Shown here in pieces: positions 50,035 through 57,671 of a stretch of DNA of 64,000 bases. Position numbers and translations under genes: made by a program. Below the pieces are notes generated by a model. That model worked only from the letters and a program-made list of their open reading frames with translations. It made no database searches and was not told the DNA's origin. Origin of the DNA: Leucobacter luti (lineage in GTDB: Bacteria > Actinomycetota > Actinomycetes > Actinomycetales > Microbacteriaceae); contig NZ_CP080492.1 of NCBI RefSeq assembly GCF_019464495.1, positions 1,302,001-1,366,000 of the forward strand, in the 5' to 3' direction. Numbering within the stretch: position 1 is the first letter of the stretch; every line of letters begins with the position of its first letter.

Positions 50035-51275
50035 AGTAGCGCTCGCCCACCCGCACGGTGTACCCCGCGTCGCGCAGCGCTTGGGCGACGGCTTCGCCGT
50101 GCTCGACGCCCCGCGTCTCGACGTGCAGCTCCAGCTCAACCTCGCTCACCGGGAGCTCGGTCGCGTGGCGCGTGTGGATGACTTCAATCACGTTCGCGTT
50201 CTGCTCAGCGACAATCGTGGCCGTGCGGACGAGCTGTCCCGGCACGTCGGGGAGCAGAATGCGGAGTTTCGTGTAGCGCGCGGCCGCGGCGAGGCCATGC
50301 CCGATCGCGCTGCAGCAGCAGCGGATCGATGTTGCCGCCCGAGAGGATCGTCGCGGTGGGCCCGGTTACCTTCAACTGTCCGGTCAGCATCGCGGCCACA
50401 CCGGCGGCACCGGCTGGCTCGACAACGAGCTTTGCGCGCTCCAGCAGCATGACGATCGCGCGCGCGATATCGTCATCGCTGACGGTCACGACTTCGTCCA
50501 CGTAGTCACGCACCAGATCGAAGTTCAGCACGCCGGGCCGCGCCACGGCGATGCCATCGGCAATCGTCGACTTGGTCTTGATCGTGACCGGTTCGCCTGC
50601 CGCGAGGGAGACGGGGTACGGCGCGGCGTTCTCGGCCTGCACACCGATCACACGAATCTCACGACCATGCTCGGCCGCCCACAGCTTGGCGGCCACCGCA
50701 ACACCCGCGATCAGCCCGCCGCCGCCGATCGGCACGACCAGGTTCTCAATCTCCGGCGCGACCTCAAGCATCTCCAGCGCAACGGTCCCCTGGCCCTGGA
50801 TCACCGCTGCATCATCAAACGGCGGGATGAAGATCGCACCCGTTTCGGCCACAAATGCCTGCGCTGCCTGGTTCGTCTCATCGAACGACGCACCCACCAG
50901 CTCCACATTTGCGCCGTAGTTCCGCGTCGCCTGCAGCTTGGGCAGTGCAACTCCGAGCGGCATGAAGATTGTGGCGGTGATCCCCAGCTCGCGCGCTGCG
51001 AACGCGACGCCCTGCGCATGGTTTCCAGCCGATGCGGCAACGACGCCGCGTGCGCGCTCCTCAGGGGTCAGCTGCGTCAAGCGGTGATACGCGCCGCGCA
51101 GCTTGTAGGCCCCGGTGCGCTGCAGGTTTTCACACTTGAGGTAGACCCGCGGCACGTCCAGAATCTCCGCGAGGAAACGCGACGATTCGAGCGGCGTGCG
51201 TCGTGTGACACGGTGCACCACCTCGAGTGCGTGGCCGAACTCCTCCAGCGTGGGTGCCGTCGTGGTGTGACTCAT
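50033..51275 (-). CDS. ilvA: Threonine ammonia-lyase; frame shifted before the ACT domain
   Basis: PLP enzyme converting threonine to 2-oxobutyrate for isoleucine synthesis or catabolism. The catalytic domain runs from ATG 51275: PLP lysine in RTGAYKLRGAYHRL, AASAGNHAQGVAFAARELG, and the phosphate loop VVPIGGGGLIAGVAVAAKLW. At LSGGNIDPLLLQR (about 50305) the frame breaks; IGHGLAAAARYTKLRILLPD and the C-terminal ACT domain (VPGQLVRTATIVAEQNANVI to the stop at 50033) continue in another frame. The break lies in a CGCG run; two lost bases (CGCGCG to CGCG) restore IGHGL in frame. The start overlaps the stop of the AI-2E gene by one base. Confidence 0.83.
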
Positions 51276-52471
51276 CAGTGTCCTTCCTTGCGTGTCAGTT
51301 TGGCGATCGTTCTCGCTCGATGTTTCGCCTGCTGCGAGGTGCGTTCACGCCGGTGGTACTCGGCGACTGGGTCAGTGCCACTCTCCCACTGCCGCTTCAC
51401 CAGCGTATTCACAATCGAGTTCGCGGCCGCAGCGAGCGGCACGGCGAACAGGGCGCCTGGAATGCCTGCGAGCAGCGCGCCGGTCGACACCGCGAGCACC
51501 ACACCAAGCGGGTGGACCTTTACCGCGTTGCCCATCACGAGCGGCTGCAGCACGTGGCCTTCGATCTGGTTCACGAGAATAACGACACCCAGCATCAGCA
51601 GGGCGTTCACCGGACCGTTGTACACGAGCGCAATGAAGGCGGCAAGCAAGCCGGTGCTAATCGCACCAAGGAACGGAATAAAGGAGAACAAGAAGACGAG
51701 CACCGCGATCGGAATCGGGAGCGGAACCCCGAGCAGCGCCGCTCCCACCCCGATACCCACGGCATCGACGAACGCGACGAAGATCTGTACACGGACATAC
51801 TGGCCGACAGAGACCCAGCCGTTCCGTCCCGCGGCATCGACACCAGCGTGGGCGCGGGCCGGCAGGAACCCAATGACCCAGTACCAAATGCGCTTGCCGT
51901 CGATGAGCAGGAAGATCAGCGAGAAGATGGTGAGCAGCAGCCCGGTGACGAACTGCCCGGCAGACGTTGCGACGCCCAGCGCACCGCTCCAAATCTCACC
52001 CTGGTTGTCTTGCAGCGCCTTCATGATCTGGGTGAAGAAGCCGGAAATCTGCTCCGCGGTGATCCCGAGTTTGTTGTCCTCGATCCAGTGGAGCATTTCC
52101 CACCAGACGTCCTCTGAGCGCGAGGCCAGATCATCGAGTCCGCTGCGCAGCTGAGTGACGATGAGGTTGATCAAGATCCACACCGCAGAAACGAACAGCA
52201 GGAGCGCCGCGACCACGCCCGTCCAGCGCGGGGCACCGCGGCTCACGAACCACTCAACCACTGGCGCGAGCAGGGCCGTCAGCAGGATGGCAATCAAGAC
52301 GGGGATCACAATGATCCGCACTTGCACGATCAGCCAGAGGAACCCAGCACAGGCGAGTCCGATCAGGATCAGGCGCCACGACCACGCGGCCGCGACCCTC
52401 ATTCCGAGGGGTAGCTCGTGTGCGGCATCGCCCACTTCAGGCGTACCCCCAAGGTTTCTCTGCTCGTCCAC
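51275..52471 (-). CDS. AI-2E family transporter (UPF0118/PerM-like)
   Basis: 398-aa protein with about eight membrane helices. Typical features: IIVIPVLIAILLTALLAPVV, then a large soluble loop with amphipathic helices (LRSGLDDLASRSEDVWWEML), and the C-terminal VPLPIPIAVLVFLFSFIPFL with GAISTG and VILVNQIEGHVLQPLVMGNA, the strongest family signature. One member (E. coli TqsA) exports AI-2; others move ions or lipids. A luxS gene in the same window makes AI-2 export conceivable but not shown. Overlaps ilvA by one base, so the two genes are co-expressed. Confidence 0.85.
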   Translation of the reverse strand: MDEQRNLGGTPEVGDAAHELPLGMRVAAAWSWRLILIGLACAGFLWLIVQVRIIVIPVLIAILLTALLAPVVEWFVSRGAPRWTGVVAALLLFVSAVWILINLIVTQLRSGLDDLASRSEDVWWEMLHWIEDNKLGITAEQISGFFTQIMKALQDNQGEIWSGALGVATSAGQFVTGLLLTIFSLIFLLIDGKRIWYWVIGFLPARAHAGVDAAGRNGWVSVGQYVRVQIFVAFVDAVGIGVGAALLGVPLPIPIAVLVFLFSFIPFLGAISTGLLAAFIALVYNGPVNALLMLGVVILVNQIEGHVLQPLVMGNAVKVHPLGVVLAVSTGALLAGIPGALFAVPLAAAANSIVNTLVKRQWESGTDPVAEYHRRERTSQQAKHRARTIAKLTRKEGH

Positions 52472-52581
52472 GGCACAATCCTAGCGATCGTCACATGCAC
52501 GAGCCGCGTTCTGCGCAAATCCGGTACTCCAGTGCCACAGCTCGACCGGGCCTCCGGCATCCTGTCGTGCCCGCCCCCGCG

Positions 52582-53985
52582 TCACAGGAGCCGGCGCAGC
52601 CCACCGCGTGCAAGGTCTGCTTTGTTCTTCGTGAACGGCGGCATGATCGTGACGGCGAGCGTCTCAGGGAGCAGCGGTTTCGAGAGCACGGCCTTCTCAT
52701 GACTGAAGGTGAGGAACGAGCGCTCACCGTGGTAGGCACCCATGCCGCTCTCTCCCACCCCGCCGAACGGGAGCTCATGCGCCACGAGGTGCAGTGCCGG
52801 CACCCCGAACGCGAGCGCGCCAGAACTCGTCTCCGTTTCCCAGCGCATCCGCACAGCCCGTGCCGAACTGAACACATACGCGGCGAGCGGTTTCTCACGC
52901 TCGGTCACCAGGGCAATGGCGTCATCAAGATCAGCAACTTCGATCAGCGGGAGGATCGGGCCGAAGATCTCCTCCTGCATCACGCTCGCATCACGCGAGA
53001 CGTCCTTCAGTACTGTTGGCGCAATCCAGCGCTGGCTCGCATCGTACTCCCCGCCCGAGAGCGCCTCCCCGTCGCCGAGGTAACCCACCAAGCGCTCGAA
53101 CTGCGCGTCGGTGACGATCCGCCCGTAATCGGAGTTGCCTGCGCTCGCAGTTCCGTAGAGCTCGTGAATTGCATCGACGAGGGCAGGACCGAGCTTCCGC
53201 AGTACTGCGCGTGAGCCGAGCACGTAGTCGGGCGCGACACACGTCTGCCCCGCGTTCATGAACTTCCCCCACGCGATCCTGCGCGCAGTTTCCGCAATAG
53301 GAACGGTGTCGTCAACATACACGGGCGACTTCCCGCCCAGCTCAAGTGTGATCGGTGTGAGGTGCTCAGCCGCGGCCCGGGCGACGATTCGGCCGACGCG
53401 GCCGTTGCCGGTGTAAAAGATGTGATCGAAGCGCTCAGCGAGAAGGGCTGTCGTCTCTGGCACGCCGCCGGTGACGACGGCGATCGCCCGGCGATCCAGC
53501 ACATCGGGCACCAGCTTCGCAATGAGATCAGCCGTGGCAGGGGCCAGCTCGCTCGGCTTGACCACGGCCGCGTTGCCTGCGGCAATCGCTCCGATGACCG
53601 GCGAGAGCGCGAGCATGAGTGGGTAGTTCCACGGCGCGATCACGAGTGCGACGCCGAGCGGCTCCGGCACGATTCGCGCCGAGGCAGGGAGCACGGCAAG
53701 TGGGACACTCACGCGGCGCGGGCGCATCCATCCGCTCAGATGGGCGAGTGCGTAGTCGAGTTCTGCGACGAGAAACCCGATTTCCGTGAGCTGGGCTTCA
53801 GCTCCCGACTTCCCGAGATCGTGCGCGAGCGCGGCCTCAAAGTCGTCGCCGCGATCGAGCAGCAGCGTGCGCATCCGCTCGAGTTGTGCGCGGCGCCATG
53901 ATTCAGGCCGCGTCACCCCCTGGGCAAAACTGTGCCGCAGTCCCGCGACGATTCCGGGGATTCGTTCCAGTGAGGTGTGGCGCAT
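52582..53985 (-). CDS. NAD(P)-dependent aldehyde dehydrogenase (coniferyl/fatty aldehyde type)
   Basis: 467 aa, lacking the long N-terminus of betaine-type ALDHs. VIAPWNYPLMLALSPVIGAI (oxyanion Asn), VVKPSELAPATADLIAKLVP (cofactor Lys), FDHIFYTGNGRVGRIVARAA, ITLELGGKSPVYVD (general base Glu) and the catalytic cysteine in FMNAGQTCVAPDYVLG. The pattern is typical of class 3-like ALDHs, which oxidise medium/long-chain or aromatic aldehydes. The C-terminal hydrophobic element seen in fatty ALDHs is absent. Confidence 0.9.
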   Translation of the reverse strand: MRHTSLERIPGIVAGLRHSFAQGVTRPESWRRAQLERMRTLLLDRGDDFEAALAHDLGKSGAEAQLTEIGFLVAELDYALAHLSGWMRPRRVSVPLAVLPASARIVPEPLGVALVIAPWNYPLMLALSPVIGAIAAGNAAVVKPSELAPATADLIAKLVPDVLDRRAIAVVTGGVPETTALLAERFDHIFYTGNGRVGRIVARAAAEHLTPITLELGGKSPVYVDDTVPIAETARRIAWGKFMNAGQTCVAPDYVLGSRAVLRKLGPALVDAIHELYGTASAGNSDYGRIVTDAQFERLVGYLGDGEALSGGEYDASQRWIAPTVLKDVSRDASVMQEEIFGPILPLIEVADLDDAIALVTEREKPLAAYVFSSARAVRMRWETETSSGALAFGVPALHLVAHELPFGGVGESGMGAYHGERSFLTFSHEKAVLSKPLLPETLAVTIMPPFTKNKADLARGGLRRLL

Positions 53986-54141
53986 GCCATCACCCTACTC
54001 TCGCGGAGTCTGAGGGAGCACTGATCCCAGCCGGCACGACGCAGCGGCCGGGTGCTGGATCCAGGAGATTGGGGACCCAGGAGATCCGACACCCGGCGGG
54101 AAACGGAGCGAGCCCGTGCCGTCTCCGCCGGGATCAGGCCG

Positions 54142-54438
54142 CTACCAGAAGTGGAGCGCGGGAATGATGAGGAAGATCCCCACCAGCACTGCCAGCACCG
54201 AGAGCCCGAAGCAGATGTTCGCCGCGATCGTGGCCCAGCGCGGGCGCTCCGCCTCGACGTCGTCATCCTCATCATCGCGCGACGGGCCGTTGGGCACAGC
54301 TGCACCATCCGGTCCGAGGGCAGGAGGCGGCGGCGTCGCCAGGAACCGGATCCCCAGCGAGTAGAGCGCGACAACAAACACTGCCGAGAGCAGCGCTGTT
54401 CCGAATACGATCAGGAATGAGACCCACTCGATAGTCAT
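54142..54438 (-). CDS. Small membrane protein coupled to PiT transporter
   Basis: 98 aa with two membrane helices (VSFLIVFGTALLSAVFVVAL and NICFGLSVLAVLVGIFLII) separated by an acidic/proline-rich loop (PSRDDEDDDVEAERP). It overlaps the PiT gene by 4 nt (ATGA) and should be made together with it; perhaps a small accessory subunit. Family function unknown. Confidence 0.65.
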   Translation of the reverse strand: MTIEWVSFLIVFGTALLSAVFVVALYSLGIRFLATPPPPALGPDGAAVPNGPSRDDEDDDVEAERPRWATIAANICFGLSVLAVLVGIFLIIPALHFW

Positions 54439-55823
54439 CGGGTTTCTCCAGTCGTTGACTCGTCAGCGGTGTCAGCGGACTCGGCAGCAGCATTGCGCGT
54501 CGCCTTCTCTGCTGCACGCTCCACCTTTTCCGCTTCTTTGGCGACCTTCTCCGCGTCGCGCGCGGCCTTCTCGGCCTCCTTCGCGGCAACGTCGGCCCGC
54601 ACCGCGGACTGAGCTGTCGGAGTGAGCTGCGGCATGGTGCCCGTCTTCGTCCTGATGGGCTTGACCTTCGATTTCCGGATCCGCACAGCGTACCCGGACT
54701 CAGCGACGTCTGGCACCGGGATCGCGTTCGAGTGATCGACCTTGTTGCGGCTGGAGCGCCAGAAGATAAACAGAATGAACCCGAGGCCGAGCACCGCATC
54801 GATGAGAATGCCGACGATGCCGATGTGTGCAATGAGCGCCGCGATCGCGCCTACCGCTCCGGCTGCCGGCAGCGTGAAGAGCCAGCCGGACGCAATTCGG
54901 CCCACTGTGCGCCAGCGCACCGACGAGCCACGGCGGCCCAGGCCAGAACCAATCACGGACCCCGAGGCGACCTGCGTGGTCGAGAGTGCAAATCCAAGGT
55001 GGCTCGACGCGAGGATCGTTGCAGCGGTTGCCGTCTCCGCAGCGAAACCCTGCGCCGGCTTCACCTGGGTGAGGCCAGCACCCATGGTGCGAATAATGCG
55101 CCAGCCGCCCGAGTATGTGCCAATCGCGATCGCGAGGGCACAGGTCACAATGACCCACAGATGGGGGCCGGTGTCCGGCTCCTGCATCTGAGCGGCCACG
55201 AGCGTGAGCGTGATGACGCCCATGGTCTTCTGGGCGTCGTTCGTGCCGTGCGCGAGGGCGATCAGCGAGGACGAAGCAATCTGCGCGTAGCGGAAACGAC
55301 CACGCCCATCAGGCTTCCCGTCGTGACGACGGGTGATTGCATAGGCCACCTTCGTCGCAGTAAACGCAACGATGCCCGCGGTCAACGGAGCGGCCAGCGC
55401 GGGAATGATGATCTTCGAGAGGAATACTCCGCCGTTGATGGCAGAGAATCCAGCGCCGACAATCGCGGCGCCGATCAGGCCGCCGAACAGGGCGTGCGAG
55501 GAGCTCGAGGGCAGACCATACAGCCAGGTCAGCAGATTCCACACGATGGCGCCAATAAGACCGGCAAAGATCATCGCTGGCGTGATGAGCACTCCGCCGT
55601 CGCCCTCGTTGATCAGGCCGCCAGAAATCGTCTTCGCCACCTCAGTTGAGAGGAAGGCGCCGACGAGGTTGAGGATCGCGGCGAGCATCACCGCAGTCTT
55701 CGGCTTCAGCGCACCCGTGGCGATGGGCGTAGCCATCGCGTTCGCGGTGTCGTGAAAGCCGTTCGTGAAGTCAAAGAAAAGGGCCAGTACGATGACCAGC
55801 AGCACGACGAGAGTGAGTTCCAC
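54435..55823 (-). CDS. pit: Inorganic phosphate transporter, PiT family
   Basis: 462-aa low-affinity phosphate:cation symporter. GTG 55823. Family motifs: LALFFDFTNGFHDTANAMAT (G-F-x-D-x-A-N) and its second copy SSLIALAHGTNDAQKTMGVI (G-x-N-D-x-x-K), with about ten membrane helices. The last ~90 residues form a highly charged, Ala/Lys/Glu-rich coiled-coil tail (AKEAEKAARDAEKVAKEAEK) in the cytoplasm, an unusual extension that may bind a partner or the adjacent small membrane protein. Confidence 0.92.
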   Translation of the reverse strand: MELTLVVLLVIVLALFFDFTNGFHDTANAMATPIATGALKPKTAVMLAAILNLVGAFLSTEVAKTISGGLINEGDGGVLITPAMIFAGLIGAIVWNLLTWLYGLPSSSSHALFGGLIGAAIVGAGFSAINGGVFLSKIIIPALAAPLTAGIVAFTATKVAYAITRRHDGKPDGRGRFRYAQIASSSLIALAHGTNDAQKTMGVITLTLVAAQMQEPDTGPHLWVIVTCALAIAIGTYSGGWRIIRTMGAGLTQVKPAQGFAAETATAATILASSHLGFALSTTQVASGSVIGSGLGRRGSSVRWRTVGRIASGWLFTLPAAGAVGAIAALIAHIGIVGILIDAVLGLGFILFIFWRSSRNKVDHSNAIPVPDVAESGYAVRIRKSKVKPIRTKTGTMPQLTPTAQSAVRADVAAKEAEKAARDAEKVAKEAEKVERAAEKATRNAAAESADTADESTTGETR

Positions 55824-56109
55824 CGGCGTCTTTCGTTCGAGAATATGGGCCGTGAAACGCTCGTGATGTCACCAGAACTTCACCGAACGTTCAGTTGGGA
55901 TGTGTTGACACGCAAGCGCCACACTTATGGTTCCACCTCGGGGTGTGCAGGTCAAGCTGAGAAAGCTGCGTTTACCTCCCGTTCACCCAGGCTCGAACAC
56001 CAGGATTTTCCAGGCCAGGCGGTCGTGCAGGCCCACACGCGCTGGTGCCCAGCTGAGGCACGGCGGGCAGGGCTAGACTAACGGCCACACCACGCCACGA
56101 GGAGGCCCA

Positions 56110-56385
56110 ATGAGCACGGCTCAGCTGACAGATTTCGTACCCGAAGCTGGTGCGATCACGATGTTTTCCACTGAGTGGTGCGGCTACTGCAAACGCCTCA
56201 AACTGATGCTCGACAAGTCCGGCATCGGATACACCGAGATCGACATCGAACAGACGCCGGGCACTCCAGAACTCGTGATGGAGGCGAACGGCGGGAACCA
56301 GACCGTCCCCACGGTGGTCTTCCCTGATGGCACAACCGCGACGAACCCGTCGCTGAACGATGTCAAGGCGCGGCTCGGACACTAG
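56110..56385 (+). CDS. Mycoredoxin (glutaredoxin-like)
   Basis: 91-aa thioredoxin-fold oxidoreductase that reduces mycothiol-mixed disulfides. Redox motif C-G-Y-C at residues 24-27 (FSTEWCGYCKRL), cis-proline in QTVPTVVF, and the C-terminal glutathione/mycothiol-binding-like DGTTATNPS. GAGG precedes ATG 56110. It fits the mycothiol system also represented by mca in this window. Convergent with pfkA. Confidence 0.88.
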   Translation: MSTAQLTDFVPEAGAITMFSTEWCGYCKRLKLMLDKSGIGYTEIDIEQTPGTPELVMEANGGNQTVPTVVFPDGTTATNPSLNDVKARLGH

Positions 56386-56408
56386 CCACTGCGCTGCACC
56401 GCGCTGAG

Positions 56409-57446
56409 CTAGCCGAAGTTGAGTCTGACCTCGTCGTAGCGCGCCGCAGGCACCGTTTTCAACTGCCCGACCGCCTCAGCCAGCGGAACCATGGTGATCT
56501 GGTCACCCGTCAAGCCCGCCATCGTGCCCCACTGCCCGTCGCGAGCGGCATCAGCGGCAGCGATCCCGGTGCGGGTCGCGAGCACTCGGTCAAACGCTGT
56601 CGGTGATCCCCCACGCTGTACGTGGCCGAGCACCGTCGCGCGCGTCTCAATGCCGGTGTGCTGTTCGATCAGCGGCGCCAGCACGTCAGCGACACCGCCG
56701 AGCCTGGGCCGGCCGAAGCCATCGAGCCCGTCGCGCACGGTTGCGTGTGCTACTCCCTCAAGTTTGAAGCCCTCGGCGACAACGACGAGAGACGAACGGC
56801 CACGATCGCGCACGCTGAGGACCCACTCGCTGATCTGCTCGATGGACTCCGGAAACTCGGGAATAAGCATCACTTGCGCGCCGCCCGCCATACCGGCGTG
56901 CAGGGAGATCCAGCCAGCATCGCGCCCCATGACTTCAAGCACCATGCAGCGGCGGTGAGACTCCCCCGTGGTGCGGAGCCGGTCGATGGCCTCGGCCGCG
57001 ATCGAGACGGCGGTGTCGAAGCCGAAGGTGTAGTCGGTGCCGCCAAGATCATTGTCGATCGTCTTGGGCAGCCCAATCGCGGGCACACCTGCCCGTGTCA
57101 GCAGCTCAGCAACCGTCTGGGTGCCGTTGCCTCCGATGAGCAGAAAGCCGTCGATGCCGAGCTCCGCCATGCGGGTGATGACCGCTTGCAGGGCCGCGGG
57201 GGTCGCGTTCCCATCGGGGAACGGTGGAACGCGGCTCGTGCCGAGAATCACGCCGCCGAGCGGGGAAATACCGCGCACCGCGAGGCGATCAAGCTCGATG
57301 AAGTCACCCTCGAAGAAGCCACGCCAGCCGTCCATGAAGCCGACCATCTCGAAGCCGTTCACCTCGACTCCACGGAGCACGGCTCCGCGGATCGCCGCGT
57401 TCATCCCCGGGCTGTCGCCCCCCGAGCAGAGCACACCTATGCGCAT
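56409..57446 (-). CDS. pfkA: 6-phosphofructokinase
   Basis: 345-aa glycolytic enzyme. MRIGVLCSGGDSPGMNAAIR (ATP site), LIGGNGTQTVAELL, PKTIDNDLGGTDYTFGFDTA (catalytic Asp), and GRDAGWISLHAGMAGGAQVM. The phosphodonor positions are mixed: Gly follows GGN (as in ATP enzymes), but Lys replaces the Gly of PGTIDND (as in PPi enzymes), a combination seen in actinobacterial PFKs, some of which use ATP. A nested inverted repeat lies in its upstream region (57598-57654). Confidence 0.9.
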   Translation of the reverse strand: MRIGVLCSGGDSPGMNAAIRGAVLRGVEVNGFEMVGFMDGWRGFFEGDFIELDRLAVRGISPLGGVILGTSRVPPFPDGNATPAALQAVITRMAELGIDGFLLIGGNGTQTVAELLTRAGVPAIGLPKTIDNDLGGTDYTFGFDTAVSIAAEAIDRLRTTGESHRRCMVLEVMGRDAGWISLHAGMAGGAQVMLIPEFPESIEQISEWVLSVRDRGRSSLVVVAEGFKLEGVAHATVRDGLDGFGRPRLGGVADVLAPLIEQHTGIETRATVLGHVQRGGSPTAFDRVLATRTGIAAADAARDGQWGTMAGLTGDQITMVPLAEAVGQLKTVPAARYDEVRLNFG

Positions 57447-57597
57447 GACACTCCCTGTAGATCCGGCCGCTCGGCGGTATATCCCAGCAGACCCGTCTCA
57501 TGGTAGCGGTGGCGTGAATGATCGCAACAGCGCGAATCACGCCATTTCCGGGCAAGAAACGGCCACGCACGGGTTGGGCGCACTCCCCGGGTACGAG

Positions 57598-57654
57598 CGA
57601 TGGGTCCCAGTTGGCTGCGTCCCCGAGCGGGAAACAACCTCCTGGGACCCATCG
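57598..57654. promoter_or_regulatory. Nested inverted repeat between the SNF2 helicase and pfkA genes
   Basis: 13-bp perfect arms CGATGGGTCCCAG (57598-57610) and CTGGGACCCATCG (57642-57654) enclose a 31-nt loop that holds CCCGAGCGGG. It follows the helicase stop and precedes pfkA by about 150 nt. Could be a terminator, an operator or a structured leader; no T tract is present. Confidence 0.5.
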
Positions 57655-57671
57655 GTCACAACTGCGAGGGA

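Noticed and set aside
57437..57652. 71-aa minus-strand frame upstream of pfkA
   Set aside because: Contains the palindromic region, is Arg/Pro-rich and has no start context.
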